A stretch of 64,000 nt of DNA from Anaeromassilibacillus sp. An250 (GCF_002159845.1 NZ_NFJK01000001.1:62001-126000), one strand, 5' to 3'. Positions 9,410 through 19,651 are shown, counted from the first letter of the stretch. Notes: a model not told the origin generated them from the letters alone. Numbers and translations: made by a program.

Positions 9410-10867
9410 TTATTTCTTCAGCTTCTCCAAGCCAATCTCCAGCCTGCGCAGGGATTCCTCCTTGCCCAAAATGGCCAAAATTTCCATCGCGCCGCCGGGT
9501 GTCACCTGCATGCCCGCCGCTGCGATCCGCACCGGCCAGAGCAATGTGCCGTTCTTAACCTCCAAGCGCTGGGCCAAGGCGATCAATTGGTCATGGATGG
9601 TATCCAACTGCCAATCCGACACGCTTTCCAGCTCTGGAATCGCAGCCTCCAGCATCGTGATGGAATTCTCCAAATTGGTCTTGCTCTTCTTATTGACAAA
9701 GAGATCGACCGAATACTCCGGCAGCTCCTGGAAGAAACCGATCATCCCCGGGATCTCCGTCAACTTGGTCACACGAGGCTGCAAGATGGAGGCCAATACC
9801 TCCCAATTCATCTGCTTGTCGCCAAATACCTGCTGGAAATACGGCATTGCCGCCGCAATAAACTCGTCCTGTGTCATGGCGCGGATGTATTCCGCATTAA
9901 ACCACGTCAGCTTGTCATAGTCGAACACCGCCGGCGATTTGCTGATGCCTTCAATGGAGAAGTTTTCCACCAATTCCGGCAGCGTAAACAGCTCGCGGTT
10001 TTCTTTTGGACACCAGCCCAGCAGCGCAATATAGTTGGTGATCGCCTGCGGGAGATACCCCTCTGCCATCAAATCGGCAAAACCGGTTGCACCGTGCCGC
10101 TTGGAAAGCTTGGACACGCTGCCGTCCTCGTTTTTGCCCATAATCAGGGGCAGATGCACATAGGTCGGCACATCCCAGCCAAATGCTTCGTAAAGCAGGT
10201 TGTACTTGGGCGTCGAGGTTAGATACTCGCACCCACGCACCACATGCGTGATGTGCATCAGATGGTCGTCGATGACGTTTGCAAAATTGTATGTAGGATA
10301 GCCGTCGGATTTCAAAAGGATCTGGTCCTCCAGCTCGCGGTTTTCAATGGTGATGTCGCCATATACAACGTCATGGAAGGTTGTGGACCCCTCGACCGGC
10401 ATCTTTTGGCGGATAACATAGGGCGTCCCGGCAGCCAAAAGCCTGTCCACCTCTTCTTGGGGAAGATTGCGGCAATGGCGGTCGTACCCGCCGCCCTCCT
10501 GCGCCTCATGGAGCGCGTCCAGGCGTTCCTTGGTGCAGAAGCAATAGTACGCCTTTCCCTCCCGGACCAGCTGCTCCGCATAGGGCTTATAGAGATCCTT
10601 GCGCTTGCTCTGGACATACGGGCCATAATCGCCGCCAACATCCGGGCCTTCGTCGTGCTTCAGGCCCACCTGGTTGAGCGTCCGGTAGATCACATCGACC
10701 GCGCCCTCCACCAGACGTTCCTGGTCGGTATCCTCAATGCGCAGCACAAATTGGCCGCCCATGGACTTTGCAATCAAATATTCGTACAGCGCCGTACGCA
10801 GATTTCCCACATGCATAAACCCTGTGGGGCTCGGCGCAAACCGTGTTCTCACTGTCTCGTTTTGCAT
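9410..10867 (-). CDS. gltX: Glutamyl-tRNA synthetase
   Basis: Charges tRNA-Glu. The class I HIGH-like motif is APSPTGFMHVGN and the KMSKS-like motif is KLSKRHGA, both in the usual positions. The start at 10867 gives 485 residues, matching B. subtilis GltX (483); the open frame extends further upstream but without a convincing site. The Shine-Dalgarno here is weak (AGGAG is 13 bases away). It is the first gene of a gltX-glnS pair. With GlnRS beside it, this enzyme may be of the discriminating type that charges only tRNA-Glu; that is inference. Confidence 0.95.
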   Translation of the reverse strand: MQNETVRTRFAPSPTGFMHVGNLRTALYEYLIAKSMGGQFVLRIEDTDQERLVEGAVDVIYRTLNQVGLKHDEGPDVGGDYGPYVQSKRKDLYKPYAEQLVREGKAYYCFCTKERLDALHEAQEGGGYDRHCRNLPQEEVDRLLAAGTPYVIRQKMPVEGSTTFHDVVYGDITIENRELEDQILLKSDGYPTYNFANVIDDHLMHITHVVRGCEYLTSTPKYNLLYEAFGWDVPTYVHLPLIMGKNEDGSVSKLSKRHGATGFADLMAEGYLPQAITNYIALLGWCPKENRELFTLPELVENFSIEGISKSPAVFDYDKLTWFNAEYIRAMTQDEFIAAAMPYFQQVFGDKQMNWEVLASILQPRVTKLTEIPGMIGFFQELPEYSVDLFVNKKSKTNLENSITMLEAAIPELESVSDWQLDTIHDQLIALAQRLEVKNGTLLWPVRIAAAGMQVTPGGAMEILAILGKEESLRRLEIGLEKLKK

Positions 10868-10985
10868 TCCTAAATCCGCCTCTCCTTTTGATCGGCGCGC
10901 CGGAAAAGCTCCAGCGCAACCCCTCACGCCCGAAGGAACCCTCCGGCGTCTCAATTCTTTTATTATACCAAATATACGCAGGATT

Positions 10986-11792
10986 TCAATGTTGATTTTC
11001 CAGGTATTCCACATATTCCTCTAAGCAAAAGTGGCGTTCCTGCATCGCTTTCGCGTGTTCCACCCCTACATAGCGATAATGCCATGGTTCAAAGCGAATT
11101 TTCGTGATCTCCTGTTTATCCTCCGGATAGCGCAGGATAAATCCATATTCCGCCGCGTGTTCCGTCAGCCATTCGTATTCGGGGGTGGTATCAAAATTCT
11201 CCCGGACGCCGTTCAAATCGATCGCCAACCCCGTGTTGTGCTCGCTACATCCCGGCCGCGCCACGGAAAGCGCCGCGACTGCCTCCGCCTGCTGCTGCCC
11301 CATCCCATTGCCCAGATTTTCTTCTACCGCCCGATCAAACAACTCGCTTTGCCGCTGTACACTGCGATACCCGGAGGAAATCCACAGTGAGACGCCGTCC
11401 GCTTGGGCGGCCGCCTGCATCTGTTGAAATGGCTCCACAATGCGCTCGTCCACATCCACGCCGTATAGATTGACAATATTGCGATGGAAATCCTCCGGCA
11501 TGGTTTCCGCATAATTGACTAGCACGATCCGGTCGTCTTCCGCCGGGGATTCCTCCGGCTTTGCATTTGCCTGTGCCGCCCCGCTTTTCGGCGGTTGTGC
11601 GGACGAGAAGGCCGGTTCGCTCTCGACCTCGGATACTGCCGGGGCTTCTTCCGGTTTTGCCGAAGCCTGTTCCATAGTAAAAATAAAAACGGTGCTCACT
11701 GCCGCTGTGGTGAGGGCTGCGGCGACCAAGGCTCCAACGGAAAGAAAAAACATTTGTACTTTGGATTTTCTTTTTCTCATTGATTGCTTCAT
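10986..11792 (-). CDS. D-alanyl-D-alanine carboxypeptidase, VanY/M15B family
   Basis: A zinc peptidase that removes the terminal D-Ala from peptidoglycan stem peptides, acting outside the membrane. Residues 14-38 form a signal anchor. A low-complexity Pro/Glu/Ala-rich linker with repeated KPEE units follows (about 44-85), then the M15B domain with SEHNTGLAIDLN (His and Asp metal ligands) and EPWHYRYVG (catalytic and metal His). The length of 268 is typical. No van ligase or two-component genes are nearby, so it is a housekeeping cell-wall enzyme, not a resistance cassette. It lies 118 bp upstream of gltX on the same strand. Confidence 0.93.
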   Translation of the reverse strand: MKQSMRKRKSKVQMFFLSVGALVAAALTTAAVSTVFIFTMEQASAKPEEAPAVSEVESEPAFSSAQPPKSGAAQANAKPEESPAEDDRIVLVNYAETMPEDFHRNIVNLYGVDVDERIVEPFQQMQAAAQADGVSLWISSGYRSVQRQSELFDRAVEENLGNGMGQQQAEAVAALSVARPGCSEHNTGLAIDLNGVRENFDTTPEYEWLTEHAAEYGFILRYPEDKQEITKIRFEPWHYRYVGVEHAKAMQERHFCLEEYVEYLENQH

Positions 11793-11960
11793 CCCTGTTC
11801 TTCAAGCTTTGCGGGGTGTATTTCCCAAAACTATTGTTACACAAAGCAGGGAAATCATACCGCTTTTGCTGGATAGCCAGGTTTTGACAATCCGGAACCT
11901 TCATGTTTTGCCCCTTTTCCGTAAACACTAGTACCACTTATGCAGATAGGAGGAAAAACC

Positions 11961-12143
11961 ATGGAAGATTTACCGCTCGGCTTTGGCATGGCCTTGGCAC
12001 AGCGCTCCGAAGCCATGCAGCGCTTCTGTGCGCTTACCGATGAAGAGCAGCGTATGGTTATCGACCATACCCATCAGATTCATTCCAAGCAGGAGATGCA
12101 AGCCTTTGTAGACCACTTGGCCAACCATTCCGCACAGGGCTGA
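11961..12143 (+). CDS. Small hypothetical protein (60 aa)
   Basis: Not a family I can name with confidence. An AGGAGG site sits eight bases before the ATG, which supports a real gene. The product begins MEDLPLGFGMALAQ and is predicted helical, acidic overall and free of membrane segments. A second stretch TDEEQRMVIDHTHQIHSKQEM is amphipathic. It is divergent from the VanY gene and is followed on the same strand by another small gene, with which it may form an operon. Confidence 0.7.
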   Translation: MEDLPLGFGMALAQRSEAMQRFCALTDEEQRMVIDHTHQIHSKQEMQAFVDHLANHSAQG

Positions 12144-12249
12144 CCGCACCAATTCCCATCCATTTCATAGACCGGCATACAGCGAACTACAAAAAGGGGC
12201 GAACGTCCGAAACGCTGTATCCTATTTTCTTCTATTTTGGGTGGGATCA

Positions 12250-12462
12250 ATGAACGATTGTTGCTATGGAGAGAAACTAATCGCCGCCGGGACTGCCATC
12301 GCTTTCCAGCTTGCACAGGAATGTCCGCCAGAAGACTTGGCTTTGCTCGGTAACTTATTCCAAGTAATCGGCGAACAGCTTGGACTGTTATCCGGCACAA
12401 AGGCGGCGTATCAAGAGCATTACAAATTGTGCCGGCCAATATGTCCCAAAGGGAACGAATAA
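12250..12462 (+). CDS. Small hypothetical protein (70 aa)
   Basis: GGTGGG lies just upstream of the ATG at 12250; a GTG nine bases further upstream is the alternative start. The product has a Cys pair near the N-terminus (MNDCCYGE), a hydrophobic helix and the segment ECPPEDLALLGNLFQVIGEQLG. The latter resembles the short DUF6774-like pattern found in many Firmicutes small proteins, but I am not sure of that assignment. A terminator follows 20 bases after the stop, which supports it being a transcription unit. Confidence 0.6.
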   Translation: MNDCCYGEKLIAAGTAIAFQLAQECPPEDLALLGNLFQVIGEQLGLLSGTKAAYQEHYKLCRPICPKGNE

Positions 12463-12481
12463 ACGCAAACCGGAAAAGAAA

Positions 12482-12512
12482 AATCCGCATCGTGCATCTA
12501 CACATGCGGATT
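12482..12512. terminator. Bidirectional terminator
   Basis: AATCCGCAT pairs with ATGCGGATT, with an inner GTG/CAC extension after one bulged base. TTCTTCTGCTTTTT follows on the plus strand. It separates the small plus-strand gene from the convergent nitroreductase gene. Confidence 0.75.
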
Positions 12513-12522
12513 CTTCTGCTTT

Positions 12523-13272
12523 TTAGGAATGTTTAAATTTTTCCAAATAGACCGCCACAGAACGCGACATTTCCCTGGAAAATGCAGATAGGTACTTTCG
12601 TTTGCAAAACGCATCCATATAGGATGGATACGAAAAATCCGTCTGCTTTTCACGCTCCGCACGCTCACAGAACCATTTTTCGTGTTCGGACGCAGAGAAT
12701 GTGTGATAACGGTTCTCCTGGACAATATACGCCGGAGCAAAACGCTCCGGTTTCTTTCGGTTTTGCTGCTGGTCCGTCGGATACCCATAGACCACCATTG
12801 CGGCAGGCATCACGTAATCGGGCAAATCCAACAGCTCTCGATGGATTTCTACCTGCTCCAAAATGTCACCGATATAGCAGGAACCGATTCCCAAACTTTG
12901 CGCCGCTACGACACTGTTCTGGGCGGCGATGCACGCGTCAGCTACAGCCAACATCAGGTCGCCTTCCGCCGGCAGACGGGGATTACATCCCGCAAATACA
13001 AATGCGTCGTACCAGCGCTGAAAATCCGCCAAAAACACCAACACCAGCGGCGCTTTGGCGATAAATGGCTGGTGATCGCACGTTTCCGCCAGGCGTTCTT
13101 TCAAATTTTGATCGGTGATCTGCAAAATGGTGTATAGCATTTGATTTCCGGCGGTCGGCGCCTGCATCGCAGCTCCTAAAATAATCTCCTGCGCCTCCTT
13201 GGTGATCGGTTTCTCTAAAAAAACACGCGTCGATTTTCGATCCCAAAGGCTCTGTAAAATGGGATTATCCAT
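12523..13272 (-). CDS. Nitroreductase-family FMN oxidoreductase
   Basis: An NAD(P)H-dependent flavin enzyme of the nitroreductase fold. The N-terminal signature RKSTRVFLEKPI and the segment AAMQAPTAGNQM contribute to FMN binding; GIGSCYIGDI matches the later conserved block. The start at 13272 is supported by AGGAG and gives 249 residues. The C-terminal extension, with CERAEREKQTDFSYPSYMD, is seen in NfrA/FRP-like members. The physiological substrate is unknown; quinone, flavin or nitro-compound reduction are all possible. It is divergent from the next membrane-protein gene. Confidence 0.88.
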   Translation of the reverse strand: MDNPILQSLWDRKSTRVFLEKPITKEAQEIILGAAMQAPTAGNQMLYTILQITDQNLKERLAETCDHQPFIAKAPLVLVFLADFQRWYDAFVFAGCNPRLPAEGDLMLAVADACIAAQNSVVAAQSLGIGSCYIGDILEQVEIHRELLDLPDYVMPAAMVVYGYPTDQQQNRKKPERFAPAYIVQENRYHTFSASEHEKWFCERAEREKQTDFSYPSYMDAFCKRKYLSAFSREMSRSVAVYLEKFKHS

Positions 13273-13334
13273 TGGTTCACTCTCCTCTTTATGCATATGG
13301 ATATTCAACCAAAAAGGCTAACATGGAGGATCTT

Positions 13335-14006
13335 ATGGAAAAAGAAATTTGGTACCAAAAGTTGAATATCTATTTCGTGGGGTTCTATTTGATCTTCAGC
13401 ATTTGCCTCATCACATACTATCTGGCGAACGGGCGACTCTATTATGCGACCTTGGGGCTGGGAGGGATTCTTCTCCTCTTACTGCCAGCCGCTTTTGAGC
13501 GTGTATGCGGCCTTGTCCCCGTCTACCAGTTTCGTTTTCTTCTCTACGGGTTCAGTTTTTTGGCCTACGTTGTGGGGCTCGCCATGCAGGGATACCATTT
13601 TATTCCGTTGTACGACAAAGTGATGCATACTCTGTCGGGCACCTTCGGAACCTTTCTAGGCGTGGTACTGTTCTATATCTTGAAACACGGCCGGCGGGTA
13701 CAGCAGCAGGATTTTCCCTTGGTAGCCATTTTCTCCATTTCCGCATCGATGGCGGCTGCCGGATTATGGGAGATCGGCGAATATCTGGTCGGCTTATTTT
13801 TTCCCTGTGATCCACAGCAAGTGGCCTTGACGGGCGTATCCGATACCATGCAGGATATGATTGTTTGCCTGGTTGGAAGCCTCCTATGGCTTCCTTTCCT
13901 CTTCCGATATTACCGAAAGCAAAAGGCTGATTTCTTGATGGGATGCTTCCGCACATTTTTAAGTAAAAACCTGAGCCAGGAAGAGCCATATGGGATGGAA
14001 GAATGA
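13335..14006 (+). CDS. Membrane protein, DUF2238/YjdF-like
   Basis: An integral membrane protein of 223 residues with about six hydrophobic segments. The start at 13335 has GGAGG five bases upstream. Three polar motifs sit within or next to membrane segments: YDKVMHTLSG, AGLWEIGEY and SDTMQDM. This His/Glu/Asp pattern is characteristic of the DUF2238 (YjdF) type membrane proteins, whose function is unknown. The assignment is by motif memory and not by search. It is followed by an SDR gene on the same strand 130 bp later, which has its own ribosome binding site and may be co-transcribed. Confidence 0.7.
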   Translation: MEKEIWYQKLNIYFVGFYLIFSICLITYYLANGRLYYATLGLGGILLLLLPAAFERVCGLVPVYQFRFLLYGFSFLAYVVGLAMQGYHFIPLYDKVMHTLSGTFGTFLGVVLFYILKHGRRVQQQDFPLVAIFSISASMAAAGLWEIGEYLVGLFFPCDPQQVALTGVSDTMQDMIVCLVGSLLWLPFLFRYYRKQKADFLMGCFRTFLSKNLSQEEPYGMEE

Positions 14007-14136
14007 ATGATACCAATTGCCTGTATCGGATGTATCCCCATCCCCTTTCCGGCATGATTCACCTTCCAGCAGAATATTCTATAAAAACAGTGGCTCACAC
14101 CAGCGGCACGCAATATCCAAGAAAGGCGGTATTCCC

Positions 14137-15045
14137 ATGATCCCCATATATCCATACATAAAACGTGAAACCAAATGCAAGGAAATTCCCATTCCATTCC
14201 CGCCGCAACACCAATACAATCAGCCCGGCGCCGAATTTCTCATGGACCCGCGCCCCATCTCAGAAAACCCGGAACAGAAGGGGAGCGGGAAACTCCTAGA
14301 TCGGGTTGCAATTATTACCGGAGGAGACAGCGGCATCGGGCGTGCGGTCTCCTATGCCCTTGCCAGGGAGGGCGCGGATATCGTCATCGCCTATTTCAAC
14401 GAACACCGTGATGCTCAGGAAACTAAGCAACATGTGGAAAAACTGGGGCGTAAATGTCTTGTGGTCTCCGGAGATCTAAAAAAGGAAGCCGTCGCCCAGG
14501 AAATTGTCCGGCAAACAATGCATTGCTTCGGAAAAATCGATGTTTTAGTCAACAACCATGCGGTTCAATTCGTCCAAAGAAGCATCCTGGATATTTCCGC
14601 AGAGCAGCTCGATTTGACATTCCGCACCAATGTCTATGGGTTCTTCTATATGATAAAAGCAGCACTGCCCTATTTAAAACCGGGCAGCTCCATCATCAAT
14701 ACGACTTCCGTCACCGCGTATAGAGGCAGCCCGGAACTATTGGACTACAGCGCCACAAAGGGGGCCATTCTGGCGCTGACACGTTCCCTTTCCCTAAGCA
14801 TGGTGGAACGTGGTATCCGCGTCAACGGCGTTGCCCCCGGGCCAATCTGGACCCCTCTGATCCCCGCCTCCTATTCTGCACGTGAAGTGGAAACCTTCGG
14901 AACCTATACCTCGCAGGTCCCGATGATGCGCGCCGGCCAGCCCTTTGAAGTTGCACCTTGTTACGTATTCCTGGCCAGCGACGATTCCAGCTATATGACG
15001 GGACAGGTATTGCATCCGGACGGAGGAACCATCGTCAATGGCTGA
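14137..15045 (+). CDS. SDR-family NAD(P)-dependent oxidoreductase (YghA/YhdF-like)
   Basis: A short-chain dehydrogenase with an N-terminal extension carrying Pro-rich PFPPQHQYNQPGAE, which is typical of the stress-associated YghA/YhdF/GS39 subgroup. The Rossmann motif is TGGDSGIG, the structural motif NNHA, and the catalytic residues are Ser in the NTTSVTA stretch and YSATK. The length is 302 residues. The start was set at 14137, where a weak GGCGG-type site precedes ATG. The substrate is unknown; family members act on sugars or aldehydes. A terminator follows shared with tuf. Confidence 0.9.
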   Translation: MIPIYPYIKRETKCKEIPIPFPPQHQYNQPGAEFLMDPRPISENPEQKGSGKLLDRVAIITGGDSGIGRAVSYALAREGADIVIAYFNEHRDAQETKQHVEKLGRKCLVVSGDLKKEAVAQEIVRQTMHCFGKIDVLVNNHAVQFVQRSILDISAEQLDLTFRTNVYGFFYMIKAALPYLKPGSSIINTTSVTAYRGSPELLDYSATKGAILALTRSLSLSMVERGIRVNGVAPGPIWTPLIPASYSAREVETFGTYTSQVPMMRAGQPFEVAPCYVFLASDDSSYMTGQVLHPDGGTIVNG

Positions 15046-15098
15046 TTCCAAACGAAAAGAATCTTTATAGAATGAAAATCGGAACGAACAGCATGCAA

Positions 15099-15130
15099 AA
15101 AGGGCTTCACCCAAGCGGATGAAGCCCTTT
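15099..15130. terminator. Bidirectional terminator of SDR gene and str operon
   Basis: AAAGGGCTTCA (15099-15109) pairs with TGAAGCCCTTT (15120-15130). On the minus strand it is followed by a T-run and ends the rpoB-to-tuf transcription unit. Confidence 0.85.
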
Positions 15131-15144
15131 ATTAAGCAAGAAAA

Positions 15145-16347
15145 TTACTCGTTGATCTTAATAACAACGCCGGAACCAACCGTACGGCCGCCTTCACGGA
15201 TAGCGAAACGGAGACCTTCCTCGATTGCAATCGGGGTGATCAGCTCAACGTCCATCTCGACGTTATCGCCAGGCATGCACATCTCGGTGCCTTCCGGCAG
15301 GCTGATAACACCAGTAACGTCGGTCGTTCTGAAATAGAACTGCGGACGATAGTTGTTGAAGAACGGAGTATGACGGCCGCCTTCATCCTTCGTCAGGACG
15401 TAAACCTGGCCGCGGAACTTCGTGTGCGGATGAATGGTGCCCGGCTTTGCGAGAACCTGTCCACGCTCGATTTCCGTTCTCTGGATACCACGGAGCAGAG
15501 CACCGACGTTGTCGCCAGCCTCAGCAAAATCGAGGACCTTACGGAACATCTCAAGGCCGGTGATAACGGTCTTCTTGCGCTCTTCGGTCAAGCCGATGAT
15601 CTCGACTTCTTCGCCAACCTTTGCCATGCCGCGCTCAACTCTACCAGTTGCAACGGTGCCACGGCCGGTGATGGTGAATACGTCCTCAACAGGCATCAAG
15701 AACGGCAGGTCGGACTTACGCTCCGGAGTCGGAATGTAGCTATCGACAGCGTCCATCAGCTCATGGATGCACTTGTACTCCGGTGCATTCGGATCCTTGG
15801 AATCGGACTCCAGAGCCTGGAGAGCGGAACCACGGATGATCGGGGTGTCGTCGCCCGGGAACTCATACTCGTTCAGCAGGTCACGAATTTCCATCTCGAC
15901 CAGATCGAGCAACTCCGGATCGTCAACCTGATCCGCCTTGTTCATGAACACAACGATATACGGCACGCCAACCTGACGGGAGAGCAGGATGTGCTCTCTG
16001 GTCTGCGGCATCGGGCCGTCAGCAGCAGAAACAACCAGGATAGCGCCGTCCATCTGAGCAGCACCGGTGATCATGTTCTTAACATAGTCAGCATGGCCGG
16101 GGCAGTCAACGTGTGCATAGTGACGGGTCGCGGTCTGATATTCGACGTGCGCAGTGTTGATCGTGATACCACGCTCTCTCTCTTCAGGAGCCTTATCGAT
16201 GTTTGCGTAATCGACGAACTCTGCGTCGCCCTCGAGGTTGAGGACCTTCGTGATCGCAGCGGTCAGCGTGGTCTTACCATGGTCAACGTGGCCGATGGTG
16301 CCAATGTTAATATGCGGTTTGGATCTTTCGAATTTTGCTTTTGCCAT
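15145..16347 (-). CDS. tuf: Elongation factor Tu
   Basis: GTPase that delivers aminoacyl-tRNA to the ribosomal A site. The 400-residue length is standard. Visible are the P-loop GHVDHGKT (residues 19-26), RGITI (switch I), DCPGH and a base-specificity motif that reads NKAD where most EF-Tu proteins have NKCD. Domains 2 and 3 follow to the end at VVIKINE. A GGAGG site is immediately upstream. It is the last gene of the str operon; the 105-bp gap to fusA may hold an additional promoter, but I see no convincing one. Confidence 0.98.
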   Translation of the reverse strand: MAKAKFERSKPHINIGTIGHVDHGKTTLTAAITKVLNLEGDAEFVDYANIDKAPEERERGITINTAHVEYQTATRHYAHVDCPGHADYVKNMITGAAQMDGAILVVSAADGPMPQTREHILLSRQVGVPYIVVFMNKADQVDDPELLDLVEMEIRDLLNEYEFPGDDTPIIRGSALQALESDSKDPNAPEYKCIHELMDAVDSYIPTPERKSDLPFLMPVEDVFTITGRGTVATGRVERGMAKVGEEVEIIGLTEERKKTVITGLEMFRKVLDFAEAGDNVGALLRGIQRTEIERGQVLAKPGTIHPHTKFRGQVYVLTKDEGGRHTPFFNNYRPQFYFRTTDVTGVISLPEGTEMCMPGDNVEMDVELITPIAIEEGLRFAIREGGRTVGSGVVIKINE

Positions 16348-16452
16348 TGGGATTCTCCTCCTTTTTATAATACAGATCAGAGATTTTTTAAAGTTAGAAC
16401 TATGCTATCATTTTACCAAGGACATGGCGAAAAATCAAGCACATTTTGTAAC

Positions 16453-18534
16453 TTATTCAGCCTTTTTCCCGCGTTCGCTGATGATGGAATCCGAAACAAA
16501 CTTCGGAACTTCTGCATAGTGGTCGGGCTCCATCGTATACTGGCCTCTGCCCTGCGTCTTAGAACGCATGTCGGTTGCATAACCAAACATCTCGGACAGC
16601 GGGACCATCGCGGTGATCTGCTGTGCGCCGGAAACGGCGTCCATGCCCTGGATCATACCGCGGCGGGCGTTCAGGTCGCCGATAACGTCGCCCATATAGT
16701 CCTCAGGCACCGTAACAACAACCTTCATGATCGGCTCCAGAATCACCGGGTCAGCCTTCTTCATAGCCTCTTTAAACGCCATGGAACCGGCGATCTTAAA
16801 GGCCATTTCAGAGGAGTCAACTTCATGATAGGAACCATCATACAGCGTAACTTTTACATCCACAACGTTGTAGCCAGCCAGTACGCCGGAGAGCATTGCT
16901 CCCTGGATACCTTGATCGACCGCAGGAATGTATTCCTTCGGGATCGCGCCGCCAACCGTTGCATTGACGAACTCGTAACCCTTTTCCGGGTTCGGCTCGA
17001 TCTTAATCTTAACATGACCATACTGGCCTTTACCACCGGACTGTCTTGCATACTTGGTATCCACATCCGCCAGCTTGCGGATGGTCTCCTTGTAAGCAAC
17101 CTGCGGCTTACCGACATTCGCTTCCACCTTGAATTCGCGCAGAAGTCTGTCTACGATGATTTCCAGGTGCAGTTCGCCCATGCCGGCGATGATCGTCTGG
17201 CCGGTCTCCTCATCGGTATAGGCCTTAAAGGTCGGGTCCTCTTCCGCCAGCTTTGCCAGCGCAATGCCCATCTTCTCCTGGCCAGCCTTTGTCTTCGGCT
17301 CAATAGCCACACGGATAACCGGCTCCGGGAATTCCATGGACTCCAGAATAACCGGATGCTTTTCATCGCACAGGGTGTCGCCCGTGGTGGTGTTCTTCAC
17401 ACCGATTGCCGCGGCAATATCACCTGCGTAGACAATGTCGATATCCTGGCGGTGGTTCGCGTGCATCTGCAGAATACGGCCGATTCTCTCATTGGTATCC
17501 TTCACCGAGTTGTAAACCGTGGCGCCTGCACTCAATGTGCCGGAGTACACACGGAAATAGCACAGCTTTCCAACGAACGGGTCGGTCGCAATCTTAAACG
17601 CAAGCGCAGAGAACGGCTCGCTGTCGGATGCATGGCGGTCTTCTTCCTCGCCGGTCTCCGGGTTTGTACCACGGATTGCGGGGATGTCGGTCGGGGCCGG
17701 CATATAATCGACAATTGCATCCAAGAGCTTCTGCACGCCCTTGTTCTTGTAGGAAGTACCACAGGTTACCGGCACCATGGTGTTGGCAATCGTGGACTTA
17801 CGGATCGTACGGACGATCTCTTCCTTCGTGAGCTCTTCACCAGAGAGGTATTTCTCCATGAGCTCGTCGTCCTGCTCAGCGACATGCTCAAGCAGTGCAT
17901 TGTGATATTCCTCAGCGATATCACGCATATCCTCCGGAATATCCTCGACGCGCATATCTTTTCCCATGTCGTCATAGTAGACGTCGGCCTTCATATCGAT
18001 CAGGTCGATGATCCCACGGAAGGTATCTTCACTGCCGATCGGAAGCTGAATCGGAACGGCGTTGCACTTGAGGCGTTCCTTCATCATTTTGACGACATTA
18101 TAAAAATCAGCGCCCATGATGTCCATCTTATTGACGTACGCCATACGCGGAACATGGTATTCTTCCGCCTGACGCCAAACGGTTTCGGACTGGGGCTCAA
18201 CACCGCCCTTTGCACAGAAAACGGTTACCGAACCGTCCAAAACGCGCAGGGAACGTTCCACTTCTACGGTGAAATCCACGTGGCCGGGGGTGTCGATGAT
18301 GTTGATACGGTGGCCCTTCCAGAAGCAGGTTGTTGCAGCGGAGGTAATGGTGATGCCTCTCTCCTGCTCCTGCGCCATCCAGTCCATCGTCGCAGCGCCA
18401 TCGTGCGTCTCGCCGATCTTATGGTTAACACCCGTATAGTACAGAATACGTTCTGTCGTCGTTGTTTTACCGGCATCGATGTGCGCCATGATACCGATAT
18501 TGCGGGTCATTTCGAGTGATACCTGCCTTGGCAT
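16453..18534 (-). CDS. fusA: Elongation factor G
   Basis: GTPase that catalyses ribosomal translocation and, with RRF, recycling. The 693-residue length is normal for EF-G1. Motifs seen are [15 protein letters not shown] (P-loop), DTPGHVDF and NKMDIMGA. Domain IV is recognised by the conserved block around [12 protein letters not shown]. The start is ATG with AGGAGG just upstream. It sits between rpsG and tuf in the classic order. The sequence fits the translocating EF-G rather than the TetM/ribosome-protection or EF-G2 types. Confidence 0.98.
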   Translation of the reverse strand: MPRQVSLEMTRNIGIMAHIDAGKTTTTERILYYTGVNHKIGETHDGAATMDWMAQEQERGITITSAATTCFWKGHRINIIDTPGHVDFTVEVERSLRVLDGSVTVFCAKGGVEPQSETVWRQAEEYHVPRMAYVNKMDIMGADFYNVVKMMKERLKCNAVPIQLPIGSEDTFRGIIDLIDMKADVYYDDMGKDMRVEDIPEDMRDIAEEYHNALLEHVAEQDDELMEKYLSGEELTKEEIVRTIRKSTIANTMVPVTCGTSYKNKGVQKLLDAIVDYMPAPTDIPAIRGTNPETGEEEDRHASDSEPFSALAFKIATDPFVGKLCYFRVYSGTLSAGATVYNSVKDTNERIGRILQMHANHRQDIDIVYAGDIAAAIGVKNTTTGDTLCDEKHPVILESMEFPEPVIRVAIEPKTKAGQEKMGIALAKLAEEDPTFKAYTDEETGQTIIAGMGELHLEIIVDRLLREFKVEANVGKPQVAYKETIRKLADVDTKYARQSGGKGQYGHVKIKIEPNPEKGYEFVNATVGGAIPKEYIPAVDQGIQGAMLSGVLAGYNVVDVKVTLYDGSYHEVDSSEMAFKIAGSMAFKEAMKKADPVILEPIMKVVVTVPEDYMGDVIGDLNARRGMIQGMDAVSGAQQITAMVPLSEMFGYATDMRSKTQGRGQYTMEPDHYAEVPKFVSDSIISERGKKAE

Positions 18535-18579
18535 AGTTTCCTCCTTAAAGTTCTGAGAATAGTTGACAGCTTGCGCCGA

Positions 18580-19050
18580 TTACCATCTGTAATGTGCGAA
18601 AGCTCTGTTAGCCTCTGCCATCTTGTGCGTATCATCGCGCTTCTTGGCAGCACCGCCAGCACCATTAACAGCATCAAGGATCTCGCCAGCAAGTCTCTCC
18701 TTCATGGTCTTTTCAGATCTGAGTCTGGAATAGTTGGTCATCCAGCGCAGGCCCAGGGTCTGTCTTCTCTCTGGACGAACCTCCATCGGCACCTGATAGG
18801 TAGCGCCGCCAACACGGCGGGCCTTGACTTCGAGCTGCGGCATGACATTTTCCATCGCCTGCTCAAAGACCTCCAGCGGCTCTTTGCCGGTCTTTTCACG
18901 GATAATGTCGAATGCACCATAGACAATCTTCTGGGCAACGCCCTTCTTGCCGTCGTACATGACATTGTTAATCAGACGAGTTACAAGCTTCGAATTGTAA
19001 AGCGGATCGGGCAAAACATCACGTTTTGCGATATTTCCTCTTCTTGGCAC
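18580..19050 (-). CDS. rpsG: 30S ribosomal protein S7
   Basis: Primary 16S rRNA binding protein that organises the 30S head and contacts the exit-site tRNA. The start is a GTG at 19050 with GGAGGG seven bases upstream; this yields 156 residues beginning [10 protein letters not shown], the standard S7 start and length, whereas the longer open frame adds six non-conserved residues. It ends FAHYRW as in other S7 proteins. It lies 45 bp upstream of fusA and 172 bp downstream of rpsL. Confidence 0.97.
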   Translation of the reverse strand: MPRRGNIAKRDVLPDPLYNSKLVTRLINNVMYDGKKGVAQKIVYGAFDIIREKTGKEPLEVFEQAMENVMPQLEVKARRVGGATYQVPMEVRPERRQTLGLRWMTNYSRLRSEKTMKERLAGEILDAVNGAGGAAKKRDDTHKMAEANRAFAHYRW

Positions 19051-19222
19051 TTTACTTCCCTCCTTCACAGAATGATATCATAGGTACTCGAAAGCGACAA
19101 ACTCCCGTTGGCCAATACAGAGGCGTCCGCTATAGAAAATCTATATAAAACGCCGCTGCATTGTCATTCATGTTTTACATGCAGCCGTTCGGATATTGTC
19201 AAATTAGAGTGTGGGGGCCGGC

Positions 19223-19651
19223 TTACTTTGTAGCCTTACCAGCCTTCGGACGCTTCGCACCATACTTGGAACGAGCCTGCATACGCTTGGCAACGCCCTG
19301 CGCATCCAGCGTACCGCGGATAATGTGATAACGAACGCCAGGCAGGTCCTTAACACGGCCGCCGCGGATCATCACGACGCTGTGCTCCTGCAGGTTGTGG
19401 CCCACGCCAGGGATATACGCACTGACTTCGATTCCGTTGGAGAGCCTTACTCTGGCAATCTTACGAAGTGCGGAATTCGGCTTCTTCGGGGTAGCCGTCT
19501 TAACAGACGTGCAAACACCACGCTTTTGCGGGGAATCCTGATCGATCGCAATGCGCTTCTTGGAGTTCCAACCCTTCAAAAGTGCAGGAGCCTTCGCCTT
19601 CTTTTCGCTTACCTCACGGCCAGTATGAACTAACTGGTTAAATGTTGGCAT
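19223..19651 (-). CDS. rpsL: 30S ribosomal protein S12
   Basis: Decoding-centre protein. The start at 19651 follows AGGAGGTG and gives 142 residues beginning MPTFNQLVH. The two streptomycin-determinant regions are wild type: [11 protein letters not shown] (Lys42/43 region) and [14 protein letters not shown] (Lys87/Pro90 region). So streptomycin-resistance substitutions are not visible. It is preceded, after 261 bp, by rpoC. The 172-bp gap to rpsG has a weak hairpin-like AT-rich stretch but no gene. Confidence 0.97.
   Translation of the reverse strand: MPTFNQLVHTGREVSEKKAKAPALLKGWNSKKRIAIDQDSPQKRGVCTSVKTATPKKPNSALRKIARVRLSNGIEVSAYIPGVGHNLQEHSVVMIRGGRVKDLPGVRYHIIRGTLDAQGVAKRMQARSKYGAKRPKAGKATK

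Noticed and set aside
10986-11792. Vancomycin-resistance cassette
   Set aside because: Only a VanY-type peptidase is present; no vanHAX, vanRS or ligase genes are near, so a housekeeping role is more likely.
15370-18519. 1049-codon plus-strand frame opposite tuf and fusA
   Set aside because: Same cause: it spans two genuine conserved genes on the other strand and resembles no protein.
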